DNA of 64,000 bases from Sphingobacterium zeae (GCF_030818895.1 NZ_JAUTBA010000001.1:3348001-3412000); one strand, 5' to 3'. Positions 9,763-18,410 are shown, counted from the first letter of the stretch. Program-made: numbers and translations. The notes: generated by a model not told the origin, from the sequence alone.

Positions 9763-9796
9763 TTTTACGTTAACATAGCAATATTTTACGCAAATG
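9763..9796. promoter_or_regulatory. Direct repeat with 21-bp spacing, candidate LytTR site
   Basis: TTTTACG occurs at 9763-9769 and again at 9784-9790, 21 bp apart. LytTR regulators bind pairs of about 9-bp direct repeats separated by 12-13 bp, which is this geometry. The site is 45-75 bases upstream of the outer membrane protein start and divergent from the LytTR gene at 10896. Confidence 0.5.
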
Positions 9797-9831
9797 GTGA
9801 ATTGAATTATTTTTTTCCTATTAACTTTAAA

Positions 9832-9843
9832 CACGATATCGTG
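9832..9843. promoter_or_regulatory. 12-bp perfect palindrome upstream of the sensor kinase
   Basis: CACGATATCGTG is a perfect inverted repeat 43 bases upstream of the histidine kinase start. It could be an operator or a chance palindrome. Confidence 0.3.
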
Positions 9844-9886
9844 CATATGCTAACCCCTATTAATTTATCAAACAACATCTGCAATT

Positions 9887-10894
9887 ATGATTCAAAAAAA
9901 ATATGAAATAGTATTATTGGTTTGGATCTTATCATTCCTGTATTTGCTATTTGGCGCTATTGTATTTAATAAAGCCTCTTTGATAGGCATCACTTTAATT
10001 ATAGAATCTCAGATAATTTTATTGATTATCATATTATTGACTTCGATGTATATATTCCCAAAAAATTGGGAAAGAAAGCGATGGGGGCTAATAGCTGTTC
10101 AGATAATAAGCTTAAATCTAATATGTGTACTAATTAGATATGTGATGGAAGAGAAAATTTTTGTGAGATTTTTAAACTTTCCTAAAAGCCAGAATTTAAA
10201 TCCTCTATTTTTTGTTTATGATAATTTTTATTACTCGCTACCAAGCTTTTTCATTGGCTTTATCACATTCCATATTTTTAGAACCTTCACAATAGAGAAA
10301 CGTAATAGTGAATTAAGGGCATTAGTGCATGAAGCAGAATTACACCTTTTAAAATCACAGATCAACCCACATTTTCTTTATAATGTGCTTAATTATATGT
10401 ATGCTATCTCGCTACCGCTCTCGGCAAGGCTATCTAATACCATTTCAAAATTGGCGGGTACAATGCGATATACTATAACTAAATCTGAGGTTCAGACCTC
10501 GCCTTTAAATGAGGAAATAGAATTTGTTCAAGACTATATTGACTTACAATCGACTCAGTTTGATCATGGAATATATTATAAGTTTATTAAGGCAATCGAT
10601 GATGACCAGATCCTGGTTCCGACCATGATTTTAGTTACTTTTATCGAAAACGCTTTTAAACATGGAATTGTTGATGACCCCAAATTTCCCCTTAAGATCA
10701 AAATAACGGCAATAAAAAATACGATGGAATTTGAGATTCTAAACTATATTAATCAAAATTTAAAAGACGTCACTAACGGAATTGGATTGGCTAATGTCAA
10801 ACGTAGATTAGCACTTCTATTACCTGACAAGCATTTTCTGCACATTTCAGCAGAGAATGATCTTTATTCTGTCCGTCTTAAATTGATTTTATAA
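9887..10894 (+). CDS. LytS-type sensor histidine kinase
   Basis: Membrane sensor kinase of 335 residues. The N-terminal 125 residues hold four hydrophobic segments and no recognisable sensor domain. The kinase part has the His_kinase box LLKSQINPHFLYNVLNYMYAI with the phosphorylated His near residue 163, the N box ENAFKHGI and the G-box GIGLANVKRRL. This is the LytS/YehU architecture that pairs with LytTR regulators. The stop is one base before the start of the LytTR gene, so they form one operon. Confidence 0.92.
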   Translation: MIQKKYEIVLLVWILSFLYLLFGAIVFNKASLIGITLIIESQIILLIIILLTSMYIFPKNWERKRWGLIAVQIISLNLICVLIRYVMEEKIFVRFLNFPKSQNLNPLFFVYDNFYYSLPSFFIGFITFHIFRTFTIEKRNSELRALVHEAELHLLKSQINPHFLYNVLNYMYAISLPLSARLSNTISKLAGTMRYTITKSEVQTSPLNEEIEFVQDYIDLQSTQFDHGIYYKFIKAIDDDQILVPTMILVTFIENAFKHGIVDDPKFPLKIKITAIKNTMEFEILNYINQNLKDVTNGIGLANVKRRLALLLPDKHFLHISAENDLYSVRLKLIL

Positions 10895-10895
10895 C

Positions 10896-11612
10896 ATGAA
10901 AAATAGAATTCAGTGCGTAATAATAGATGATCAAATGTTTGCCATAGACATTTTAAGAAATCACTTACTCCAATTTCCAGAGTTTTCATTGGCATATTAT
11001 GGCAGCGACGTGTATGAAGCTTTAAGAATTATTGAAGGTTCAAAAATAGACCTGATTTTTCTTGATATCCAAATGCCTGAAATGAACGGTTTACAATTTT
11101 TAAAATTATGTAAAAATAAATGCAAATTCATCTTCACCACAGCTTATTCTCAATATGCTATCGATGGATATGAAAACGACATTATTGATTTCTTACTAAA
11201 ACCCATAACTTTTGAACGCTTCGAAAAATCAATAGCTAAATTCTACCATCTTTTACAGATTGGTTCAAACCAGGAAACCGAATCTCTAAAAGAGTACATA
11301 TTGATTAAAGGAGACTCTAAACAGAAATATTTCAAGGTAAAATTACAAGATATATTGTATATAAAGGGCTTAAACAATTATATATGTGTCTATACAACCA
11401 CACAGTCCATTATTACATACTTGAATCTAAAGGATTTTATAACCACTTTACCGTCTCATAAATTTTGTCGAATACATAGATCGTATATTGTGTCAATTGA
11501 TCGGATTATATCTGTTGAGAAAGATACCGTTAAGATCTCCAATGAGGTAATACCGATCGGTTCTTCCTATAAAAAAGAATTTTTTCAACTGTGGAAATTA
11601 AAGGTCTTATGA
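10896..11612 (+). CDS. LytTR family response regulator
   Basis: Two-domain regulator of 238 residues. The receiver domain (1-120) has the acidic pair IIDDQ, the phospho-acceptor Asp in LIFLDIQMPEMNG and the Lys in FLLKPI. The C-terminal LytTR DNA-binding domain (about 135-236) has ILYIKGLNNYICVYT and FCRIHRSYIVSIDRI. It is co-transcribed with the kinase and faces away from the outer membrane protein gene, its likely target. Confidence 0.93.
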   Translation: MKNRIQCVIIDDQMFAIDILRNHLLQFPEFSLAYYGSDVYEALRIIEGSKIDLIFLDIQMPEMNGLQFLKLCKNKCKFIFTTAYSQYAIDGYENDIIDFLLKPITFERFEKSIAKFYHLLQIGSNQETESLKEYILIKGDSKQKYFKVKLQDILYIKGLNNYICVYTTTQSIITYLNLKDFITTLPSHKFCRIHRSYIVSIDRIISVEKDTVKISNEVIPIGSSYKKEFFQLWKLKVL

Positions 11613-12193
11613 ATAATTATCTCCTGCAAATCCTCCGATTCAAGCTTTTTTCCCAAAAACCTATGTTATCTCAGCTGTTTCTTTATTAATAGGTTCTACC
11701 GATTTTTAATTTTCTAGGATGATATCTGCTCGGACATTTTGCTGAATCAGTTCGCTGTCCAATAGATGTATACGCCCTATGAACTACATTTGTGTTGATT
11801 TCTTAAAGTTCTACGGATAGAGATCACTGCTATTTTTATGATTGGTGGATGCTATGTTGAGCAAAGTTTGCTTTAGCCATTGATATGGGTTTACTTCAGG
11901 TTTTTTGCAGATCGCAAAGAACGATTAGATCATTGCTGAACGCTGTGCTGCCCCATGGTTGCCGCTGTAACTCCAATACAAGCAATCTCAATTCAGAGCG
12001 CATCAATATTCGTTAAGTTACAATACCTTGTGGATTGTCGATAAAAACGAAGAAAGTGAAAGTATTATAACCGTAGCCGGTTATGAGTCATTGGGGTGGA
12101 ATGGTGGCGGCTGCTATTGCTCAAACAGCAATGAGTTCCGAAGATAAAGACAAAGAAATCCCTTAGTAATCAGGATTGATTTTCTGAATGTTT
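11613..12193. other. Gene-free stretch with transposase and unknown remnants
   Basis: About 580 bases without an intact gene. It contains an IS66 transposase tail (11784-11972) and, at about 12005-12165, two short overlapping open frames reading NTLWIVDKNEESESIITVAGY and GGMVAAAIAQTAMSSEDKDKE. The latter look like pieces of one frameshifted gene that I cannot identify. Confidence 0.5.
11784..11972 (-). mobile_element. IS66-family transposase C-terminal remnant (copy 1)
   Basis: On the minus strand one frame reads GNHGAAQRSAMI, stop, SFFAICKKPEVNPYQWLKQT, LLNIASTNHKNSSDLYP, stop, NFKKSTQM, stop. This is the C-terminal signature of IS66 TnpC transposases (GNHGAAxRSA...CKxxxVNPYxWL...NFKK). Two internal stops show it is dead. 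The bases after the final stop (TAGTTCATAGGGC) are nearly repeated after copy 2 and may be the element's terminal repeat. Confidence 0.75.
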
Positions 12194-12219
12194 AAATCCT
12201 GTCAGCTTGGACAGGATTT
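12194..12219. terminator. Bidirectional intrinsic terminator
   Basis: AAATCCTGTC, loop AGCTTG, GACAGGATTT: a perfect 10-bp stem with A and T runs on both sides. It directly follows the stop of the ClbS/DfsB-like gene on the minus strand. Confidence 0.75.
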
Positions 12220-12732
12220 TTATTTAATGTTACGTTCTTTTTTCCACTTACGAATTCTCCCTCTTGCGTTGGTATAAGGCGAAGACGTGTTAAACTGAAT
12301 CATTCTTCCTAAAGTCCATTTCTCATACCAGGAAACCTCATATAATTCAGCATTAGATTTTTGCTCAATTAGATTAAGAATGTCAGAAACCGTTTCATAT
12401 AATTTACTACACAATGTATTAAAGTCAATGTCTTCATAATCTTTGTAAAACTTCTGAGCCAACTTACCAAGTTCATTCCATTTATAACCTGTTTCAGGAA
12501 AATCTACGAGCTCATTATTATCTTTTTTTCGATTCCATTTAAGCACTAATTCTCCCCACCCTATCAAATAAGAAATAAGATTATTGATACTCATTGTAGT
12601 ATCCTTTGCATGTCCTTCTAAATCTGTGGTGGTAGTTAATTCAACAGGAATGGTCGATAATTCCTTTTTCAGTTTGTTGTAATTCGTTTCAATTGCCTTT
12701 TGTAATTCTTCTTTATTGACAGGTACAGCCAT
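12220..12732 (-). CDS. ClbS/DfsB family four-helix bundle protein
   Basis: A 170-residue helical protein of the ClbS/DfsB (formerly DUF1706) group, related to the DinB fold. Features are the N-terminal MAVPVNKEELQKAIETNYNK, the central ISYLIGWGELVLKW, the aromatic GYKWNELGKLAQKFY and the closing SPYTNARGRIRKWKK, all typical. ClbS gives self-protection against colibactin in E. coli and DfsB cleaves bacillithiol in DisA-linked disulfide stress; the role here is unknown. It is a single gene ending in a strong hairpin. Confidence 0.85.
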   Translation of the reverse strand: MAVPVNKEELQKAIETNYNKLKKELSTIPVELTTTTDLEGHAKDTTMSINNLISYLIGWGELVLKWNRKKDNNELVDFPETGYKWNELGKLAQKFYKDYEDIDFNTLCSKLYETVSDILNLIEQKSNAELYEVSWYEKWTLGRMIQFNTSSPYTNARGRIRKWKKERNIK

Positions 12733-13284
12733 AATCTGCGAAAATAGATTTTTACCAAATTTACAAAAGCTATAAAAGAGTTTACTTAAAATAAGACATG
12801 ATTTGCTTCAACCGTTTTTCAATCTGGTGCAGTTATGTGTTCTTTATATGGCATACATTGTGCTTATAAAGGGTAAATCAAAAGGCTATCTTTTTAAGTG
12901 TCTTGCAATGTAAATGCGTTTCAATTCTGAAATTAAAAGCAATTTTTCATACATTGCACGCTCTTTTTGCTCTAAAGCTTTAACTTTTTGAACATCATTT
13001 GTGAAGACTATGTCATTGGCTATTTTGCATAATGTTATTATAGGACATTTTTGCGTTGGCCTAGTCGCCTATAAGCGTGGGAAAATGTACTATAATGCCA
13101 CATTATATAACTTAGCTTCCGCCGATTTGCATACTATGGCGCACCAGAATCTGCGCGAGAATGTCAGCATGATGCATCGCGCGCCATATCCGCAGAAGCA
13201 TGAAATCGGGCTTCCAAGGCAAAAGTTGGAGAAATAATTTTCTTAATTTTGTATATTGGAATTGATATTAAATCGCAAACTTAT
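12733..13284. other. Gene-poor stretch with two doubtful open frames
   Basis: Holds a start-less minus-strand frame at 12886-13030 (DIVFTNDVQKVKALEQKERA, then MYEKLLLISELKRIYIARHL) and a plus-strand frame at 13001-13237. The segment 13060-13210 is visibly richer in G and C than its surroundings. The pieces look like remains of imported DNA. Confidence 0.4.
13001..13237 (+). CDS. Doubtful 78-residue ORF
   Basis: The frame reads from MKTMSLAILHNVIIGHFCVG and includes KMYYNATLYNLASADLHTMA. I recognise no family. The C-terminal two thirds have plausible coding composition while the start does not, so it may be the 3' remnant of a transferred gene. Low confidence that it is expressed. Confidence 0.2.
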   Translation: MKTMSLAILHNVIIGHFCVGLVAYKRGKMYYNATLYNLASADLHTMAHQNLRENVSMMHRAPYPQKHEIGLPRQKLEK

Positions 13285-13710
13285 ATGGAATTAAAAAGAT
13301 TTTTGGATGCCCAAAACCAAGTTTACCTGAAGGCACTTTCTGAAATCAAAAATGGCAGGAAGACTTCCCATTGGATGTGGTATATCTTCCCGCAGCTCAG
13401 TGGTTTGGGAAGTAGTGCAATATCCGACGAATATGGCATCTCCGGTGTATCTGAAGCAATCTCATATTTGGCCCACCCCGTTCTTGGGAAGCACCTGATT
13501 GAAATTTCAGAAGCCCTCCTACAGCTCGATGGCTTTACGGCAGAGGAAATCTTCGGATATCCCGATTACCTCAAGTTGCGCTCCTGCATGACATTATTTG
13601 CAATGGTTAGCGATACAGAAAATATATTTAATGAAGTCCTCAAAAAATATTTTGACGGTGTTGCTGACAAGCGGACAGTATCGGCGATCAGGGCAAAAAA
13701 TATAAGCTAA
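13285..13710 (+). CDS. DUF1810 family protein
   Basis: From the ATG at 13285 the protein starts MELKRFLDAQNQVYLKALSE, as DUF1810 proteins do; a frame from 13249 adds twelve residues before this conserved start. The signature SHWMWYIFPQLSGLG follows, and the rest (EYGISGVSEAISYL, FGYPDYLKLRSCMTLFA) also fits. Total 141 residues, the usual length. The biochemical role is unknown. Confidence 0.85.
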   Translation: MELKRFLDAQNQVYLKALSEIKNGRKTSHWMWYIFPQLSGLGSSAISDEYGISGVSEAISYLAHPVLGKHLIEISEALLQLDGFTAEEIFGYPDYLKLRSCMTLFAMVSDTENIFNEVLKKYFDGVADKRTVSAIRAKNIS

Positions 13711-13808
13711 TTTAATCTCCATACAAAAACCTGCTATTTTTATATATTAACTTTTTCTTTGAATAAGCAATATTCCAGGACAACGAGTAACCATTTTAAC
13801 TTGATTAT

Positions 13809-13898
13809 ATGGACCTTACCGGAATAATAAGACGGACCGATTATGTTTTCACGGCTGAATATCCTGAAATAAGGATACGAGACAAGACTGGGATTTGA
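13809..13898 (+). other. 29-codon open frame, possible gene start remnant
   Basis: MDLTGIIRRTDYVFTAEYPE followed by IRIRDKTGI and a stop. The composition looks coding but it is too short to assign. It may be a truncated gene start left beside the TetR promoter. Confidence 0.2.
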
Positions 13899-13911
13899 TT
13901 AAATTAAAAAA

Positions 13912-13925
13912 AGACCGATTGTTTT
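13912..13925. promoter_or_regulatory. Candidate TetR operator upstream of the TetR gene
   Basis: AGACCGATTGTTTT matches, in inverted form, the better-preserved AGACCAATCGGTTT at 14583-14596 upstream of the dihydrolipoyl dehydrogenase gene. Both lie just upstream of genes in the same locus, as expected for an autoregulated TetR repressor. Confidence 0.5.
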
Positions 13926-13967
13926 ATTTTTTTGTTTACCTTTGTCATAAATGATAATTTATGCTGC

Positions 13968-14564
13968 ATGAAAACTACAAAATCTGAAAATACCAAGCGC
14001 CTGATTATCGAGAAAACCGCATCCGTATTTAATACAAAAGGCTATGCGGGCACATCGATAAACGATTTAATGAACGCCACAGGGCTTTCAAAAGGCTGCA
14101 TCTACGGTAATTTCGAGAACAAGGACGAGATCGCATTGAGCGTGTTTGACCATAACTTCGCCAGGATCACTCAGCATATGAAAGAACGCATACTCGCTAC
14201 GGAGCATTCAATAGAACGGTTGCTGGTTTATCCGCATACCTATAAAAATTATTTCAGGTATCCTTACCTTCAGGCAGGCTGCCCCATTTTAAATACCGCT
14301 ACAGAAGCAGATGACACGCATCCTAAACTGAAAGAAAGCGCACAGAAAGCACTGGGGTTCTGGAAAACGTCTATTGAAAACCAGATAAAGCGGGGCATAG
14401 AAAGGAATGAAATCAAGGCAGATACCGATCCAACTGAAATGGCCGTGATCATGATTTCAATGATCGAGGGGGCGTTCATGCAGGCGAAAGTCAACAGCCA
14501 TATGGCAGAGCTTACTATAGCCATGTCCTTTTTAGAAAAACTGATTAAAGGCATTGAAGCATAA
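13968..14564 (+). CDS. TetR/AcrR family transcriptional regulator
   Basis: Starts MKTTKSENTKRLIIEKTASV at 13968; the frame upstream of this ATG is non-conserved. The N-terminal helix-turn-helix has FNTKGYAGTSINDLMNATGL and SKGCIYGNFENKDEIALSVF, the classic TetR pattern. The ligand domain (about 80-198) resembles YcdC/QacR-like regulators with a TetR_C domain. It precedes the dihydrolipoyl dehydrogenase gene on the same strand, and similar operator-like sequences precede both genes. The ligand is unknown. Confidence 0.92.
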   Translation: MKTTKSENTKRLIIEKTASVFNTKGYAGTSINDLMNATGLSKGCIYGNFENKDEIALSVFDHNFARITQHMKERILATEHSIERLLVYPHTYKNYFRYPYLQAGCPILNTATEADDTHPKLKESAQKALGFWKTSIENQIKRGIERNEIKADTDPTEMAVIMISMIEGAFMQAKVNSHMAELTIAMSFLEKLIKGIEA

Positions 14565-14582
14565 TTTTTTTTACCTTAAAAA

Positions 14583-14596
14583 AGACCAATCGGTTT
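14583..14596. promoter_or_regulatory. Candidate TetR operator upstream of lpdA
   Basis: AGACCAATCGGTTT has the outer symmetry ACC..GGT typical of TetR-family operators (AGACC-n4-GGTCT). It is 31 bases upstream of the ATG of the next gene and shares its half-site with 13912-13925. Confidence 0.55.
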
Positions 14597-14626
14597 ATTT
14601 TATAGATATAATTTTAGATCAATACA

Positions 14627-16030
14627 ATGGAAGAATTTGATATTACCGTTATCGGGTCAGGTCCCGGCGGATATGTAGCTGCGATCAGGAGCGCTCAATT
14701 AGGTTATAAAACAGCTTTGGTTGAAAAATACAGTACATTGGGAGGTACCTGTACAAACGTTGGCTGCATTCCTACCAAAGCATTGCTGGACAGCACGCAT
14801 CATTATGCAGAAGCCGCAAAGAGCTTTAATGCGCATGGAATTGAGTTTTTTGGCCTAGGGCTCAATTTTGAACAGATGTACAATCGAAAAAAAGAGGTAG
14901 TGGCTAAAAATATACAGGGGCTTGATTTCCTAATGCGAAAAAACAGGATCAAAGTTCTACAGGGATCGGGATCTTTTCTCAACAATGATTCCCTGAAGAT
15001 ATTACATGCTGATCAGACGGAAACCGTAATAAGGTCACAGAAATTCATTATTGCTACCGGATCAAAACCCGCCACGATTCCCGGGGTCGCCATTGATAAA
15101 AACAGGATCATTACCTCTACCGAAGCCCTGGCTCTGAAGGAACAGCCTGAGCGCATTGTGATCATCGGCGGAGGTGTGATTGGTGTAGAAATGGCGTCCA
15201 TATTCAATAGGATCGGCACAAAAACAACCATTGTAGAATATGCTGACACGCTGATTGCCAATATGGACCGTGAACTGGGAGTAACCTTAGCAAAAATATT
15301 AACAAGAGAAGGCGTAGAAATACAATGCGGAAAAGCCGTCTACAAAGCCGAAAACCTCGGCAAGGCGGCTAAGGTTTATTTCAGAAATAAACAAGGTGAA
15401 GAGCAGGAACTTACTGCCGACTATATCCTCGTTGCTGTCGGAAGAAAGCCTTATGTGAATGGTCTGGGGCTGGAAAACACCAATGTAGAATTGAATGCCG
15501 ACGGTACAATTAAAGTCAATGAACTGCTTCAGACAACAGCTTTAAATATTTTTGCCATCGGAGATGTGATCGGCGGCGCCATGCTGGCCCATAAAGCAGA
15601 GGAAGAAGCGGTATTTGTGGTGGAAAGAATCAATGGTCAGAAACCTCATATCAATTATGGCCGTATTCCTTCGGTAGTATACACTTGGCCGGAAGTTGCT
15701 TCTGTAGGAGCTACGGAAGAAGAATTAAAAAAACAGGGACTGGAGTATTCTATTGGTAAATTTCCATTTGCCGTAAATGCCAGAGCAAGGGCGGGTATGG
15801 AGCCTGACGGTTTTGTAAAGGTGCTTTCCGATCCGAAATATGGAGAACTTTTAGGAGTACACATTATCGGCGCCCGGGCGGCGGACCTGATCGCACAGGC
15901 AGTTGTCGGCCTGGAATACGAAGTAACAGCCAGTAATATGGCTTCCCTCTGCTATGCCCACCCGACGTATTCAGAAGTGCTGAAAGAAGCCTATACCATC
16001 GCAGCCGGGAAACCATCTTTGAATATTTAA
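14627..16030 (+). CDS. lpdA: Dihydrolipoyl dehydrogenase
   Basis: Flavoprotein disulfide reductase of 467 residues that reoxidises dihydrolipoamide of 2-oxo-acid dehydrogenase complexes or the glycine cleavage system with NAD+. FAD motif VIGSGPGGYVAA at residues 8-19, redox disulfide GGTCTNVGCIPT with Cys42 and Cys47, NAD motif VIIGGGVIGVEMA near 180, second FAD motif IFAIGDV near 305, and the C-terminal active-site His in CYAHPTYSEVL. It is not beside E1/E2 genes but under an apparent TetR operator, so it is probably an extra, regulated copy rather than the sole housekeeping one; that is inference. Confidence 0.93.
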   Translation: MEEFDITVIGSGPGGYVAAIRSAQLGYKTALVEKYSTLGGTCTNVGCIPTKALLDSTHHYAEAAKSFNAHGIEFFGLGLNFEQMYNRKKEVVAKNIQGLDFLMRKNRIKVLQGSGSFLNNDSLKILHADQTETVIRSQKFIIATGSKPATIPGVAIDKNRIITSTEALALKEQPERIVIIGGGVIGVEMASIFNRIGTKTTIVEYADTLIANMDRELGVTLAKILTREGVEIQCGKAVYKAENLGKAAKVYFRNKQGEEQELTADYILVAVGRKPYVNGLGLENTNVELNADGTIKVNELLQTTALNIFAIGDVIGGAMLAHKAEEEAVFVVERINGQKPHINYGRIPSVVYTWPEVASVGATEEELKKQGLEYSIGKFPFAVNARARAGMEPDGFVKVLSDPKYGELLGVHIIGARAADLIAQAVVGLEYEVTASNMASLCYAHPTYSEVLKEAYTIAAGKPSLNI

Positions 16031-16052
16031 GTATACCATCAATTTTAGTAGT

Positions 16053-16172
16053 ATGTCACAACAAATCAGGCTCGCAACTTTTGACGATTATCCCAGAATG
16101 CTTTTTATCCGTGACGGAAAGCGTGGAAAGGGCTACGGGAATAAACCCCATCATCCACATGCTTCTCCGTGA
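16053..16172 (+). pseudogene. Internally deleted GNAT remnant
   Basis: A 39-codon frame starting MSQQIRLATFDDYPRMLFIR looks like the N-terminus of a GNAT acetyltransferase and then jumps straight to KRGKGYGNK, which resembles the acetyl-CoA motif RGKGYG normally 60-80 residues further on. The middle of the gene appears deleted. Confidence 0.45.
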
Positions 16173-16227
16173 TAAAAAAAAATAACCTATTTTAGTAATT
16201 TAAGAATTTAACCCATCAGAATAAATC

Positions 16228-17034
16228 ATGAATATCGAGGATAATTACGTAGAAATCAACCGGACATCATGGAATGACCGCACAGAAACCCATATCAAAT
16301 CCGATTTTTATGATGTGGACGGTTTCTTAAAGGGCAAAAATTCGCTAAAGGATATCGAACTGAATATACTGGGAGATCTTTCCAATACCTCTGTCCTGCA
16401 TTTACAATGTCATTTCGGGCAGGACAGCATATCATTAAGCCGTCTTGGAGCTGAGGTAGTGGGTGTTGATCTATCGGATGTGGCGATTGCGAAGGCCCGC
16501 GAACTGGCAAAGCAGGCCCACTCCACTGCATCTTTTATCTGCAGCGACGTCTACGACCTTCCCAATCATCTGGATCGTCAGTTTGACATTGTTTTTACGA
16601 GCTATGGGACCATCGGCTGGCTTCCCGACCTGGATCGGTGGGCGAAGGTGATTTCAAAGTTCCTGAAACCCGGCGGTAGATTTATTTTTGTGGAGTTTCA
16701 TCCTGTGGTGTGGATGTATGATTCCCGGTTTGAAAAAATCGAATACAAGTATTTTAATTCCGGTGCCATTATAGAAACGGAAAAAGGAACCTACGCAGAT
16801 AAAGCGGCGCAAATTGAAGTAGAAACAATTGGTTGGAACCACAGCTTGGGCGAGGTAATCAGCAGCCTGATACAAAACGGCCTCGGCATAACCTATTTTG
16901 AAGAGTTTGACTATTCACCATATAATAACTTTGATCTTTCGGTAGAGTCTGAGCCCGGTAAGTTCAGAATTGCTCATCTGGAAGATAAAATCCCGATGGT
17001 TTACGCGTTGTCAGCAACAAAAACCGATATATGA
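16228..17034 (+). CDS. Class I SAM-dependent methyltransferase
   Basis: 268 residues with a Rossmann-like methyltransferase core. Motif I is SVLHLQCHFGQDSISLSRLG near residue 53 followed by EVVGVDLSD (acidic residue for the SAM ribose), then ASFICSDVYDLP (motif II), FDIVFTSYGTIGWL and LKPGGRFIFVEFHP (motif III). The pattern fits the UbiE/Methyltransf_11/25 superfamily. The substrate cannot be deduced. The gene is single, with a GNAT remnant upstream and a convergent hydrolase downstream. Confidence 0.88.
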   Translation: MNIEDNYVEINRTSWNDRTETHIKSDFYDVDGFLKGKNSLKDIELNILGDLSNTSVLHLQCHFGQDSISLSRLGAEVVGVDLSDVAIAKARELAKQAHSTASFICSDVYDLPNHLDRQFDIVFTSYGTIGWLPDLDRWAKVISKFLKPGGRFIFVEFHPVVWMYDSRFEKIEYKYFNSGAIIETEKGTYADKAAQIEVETIGWNHSLGEVISSLIQNGLGITYFEEFDYSPYNNFDLSVESEPGKFRIAHLEDKIPMVYALSATKTDI

Positions 17035-17083
17035 CAACACTGATTTTTAGTCTTTATTAATTATCTAATCATGATCCGGCACA

Positions 17084-17977
17084 TTATGATACAACTATAA
17101 AATTTGAAATATCCTGCACCAATGATGGAAACAGTGCTTCCGGTATCGCGTGCCCCATACCTTTTTTGATGATAAGCTGACAGCCGGGTATATTGTTTTT
17201 TAAATCAATCGCATGTTCAATACTGAACAATGGATCTTCGTCCCCGTGTATAACCAGTGCAGGTACCTGAATACCTGTGAGAAGACCTGGATTAAATACA
17301 TAACTGATGAGGGCAATGATCTGACGATAAGGCCTGACTGCATAAGATTGCCGGACTTGATCTTCAATAATTAATGTCCGTTCTTTTTCTTCATTGAGAA
17401 TATATCTGCTGCCGTAAATAGCTTTCATAAAGTCTATTCTTTCTTTCAGGTATGCTTCCAGATTATCTTCAAAATTTACAGATGAGCGGGTCATTTTTCT
17501 TACCAGTGCATCATCAGGTTTCGGAAGAGCCGGATTAAAGCTTGAAGATATCAATAACGTTAGTGTCTGAGTCATTGCCGGATACCGTGATGAAAATAAC
17601 TGCGCAATGATCCCTCCCATGGATCGGCCGACAATGTGCGCCTTTTTAATATTCAGCGATTGCAGCAGATCCCTGATGTCATCTGCCATATCATGTAAAG
17701 AATAAGCAGGAGGATATTTTTCGGGGTCCTGTAAAAAACTGTTCAGCGAAAAATTGAACGTATCGCTATGGCGATCTATTGTAAACGTACTTTTTCCGCA
17801 GTCCCTGTTATCAAAACAGATAACCAGGAACCCTTCGTCGGCAAGCATCTTAACGAATGTTGCTTCCCAGCGGGTCATCTGCGTATTCAGACCGCTAACC
17901 AATACAATAGTATCCTTGTTTTCAGCACCGTATAACTGATAATATATAGCGGCATTTCTTAGTTCAATATAACCCAT
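17084..17977 (-). CDS. Alpha/beta hydrolase
   Basis: 297 residues of the alpha/beta-hydrolase fold. VLVSGLNTQMTRWEA supplies the oxyanion region, GRSMGGIIAQLFSSRYP the nucleophile Ser near residue 119, ALVIHGDEDPLF the acid and KGMGHAIPEAL the His near 275. It resembles the aclacinomycin methylesterase/RdmC-like and esterase group. It starts 7 bases after the DUF1330-like gene, in an apparent operon headed by a MarR regulator. The natural ester or lactone substrate is unknown. Confidence 0.88.
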   Translation of the reverse strand: MGYIELRNAAIYYQLYGAENKDTIVLVSGLNTQMTRWEATFVKMLADEGFLVICFDNRDCGKSTFTIDRHSDTFNFSLNSFLQDPEKYPPAYSLHDMADDIRDLLQSLNIKKAHIVGRSMGGIIAQLFSSRYPAMTQTLTLLISSSFNPALPKPDDALVRKMTRSSVNFEDNLEAYLKERIDFMKAIYGSRYILNEEKERTLIIEDQVRQSYAVRPYRQIIALISYVFNPGLLTGIQVPALVIHGDEDPLFSIEHAIDLKNNIPGCQLIIKKGMGHAIPEALFPSLVQDISNFIVVS

Positions 17978-17984
17978 CTATTGT

Positions 17985-18410
17985 TTAAAATGATAGCATT
18001 TCTAAGGGCAAAAGTCTGGAATCCAATATAGAAGCCGAACGATGCCCTGTAATCTTCATATAATCTGGGTTCTGCTCGAAAGCGAAAAAATCTGATACGC
18101 TTTTTTGCTTGATCAGCATACAGATATCCCACTGCTCATTTTCCGGGCCGATAAGAAATCGGCCTCCCTTTCCTACCAAAAGTATCTCTCCTCCAGCCTG
18201 CTCCACAAATGGTTTGGCGAGTTGTATGTAACTCATAAAAGCTTCATAACCGGAAATCGTTGTTTCCGGAGCTATATCGGGAAAATCGGAATAATCTGCG
18301 AACTCTTTTAACCGGATCAGGTTCAGGTTCACAATGGAACCCTGAATCTTCTTTAACGCCAAATGCCTTCCGGCTTCATACGTGGGGTAAGTATAGGTTT
18401 TGTTTAGCAT
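17985..18410 (-). CDS. DUF1330-like protein
   Basis: About 141 residues from MLNKTYTYPTYEAGRHLALK; an ATG five codons upstream is also possible. The body FVEQAGGEILLVGKGGRFLI, QWDICMLIKQKSVSDFFAFE and YMKITGHRSASILDSRLLPL matches the ferredoxin-like DUF1330 / ABM-type fold. Function is unknown; members often sit with hydrolases and oxygenases. It is the first gene of a pair with the alpha/beta hydrolase, downstream of MarR. Confidence 0.75.
   Translation of the reverse strand: MLNKTYTYPTYEAGRHLALKKIQGSIVNLNLIRLKEFADYSDFPDIAPETTISGYEAFMSYIQLAKPFVEQAGGEILLVGKGGRFLIGPENEQWDICMLIKQKSVSDFFAFEQNPDYMKITGHRSASILDSRLLPLEMLSF

Noticed and set aside
13060..13250. Integron attC site or cassette
   Set aside because: No R and L core-site pairs with the required inverted symmetry could be traced and no integrase is present.
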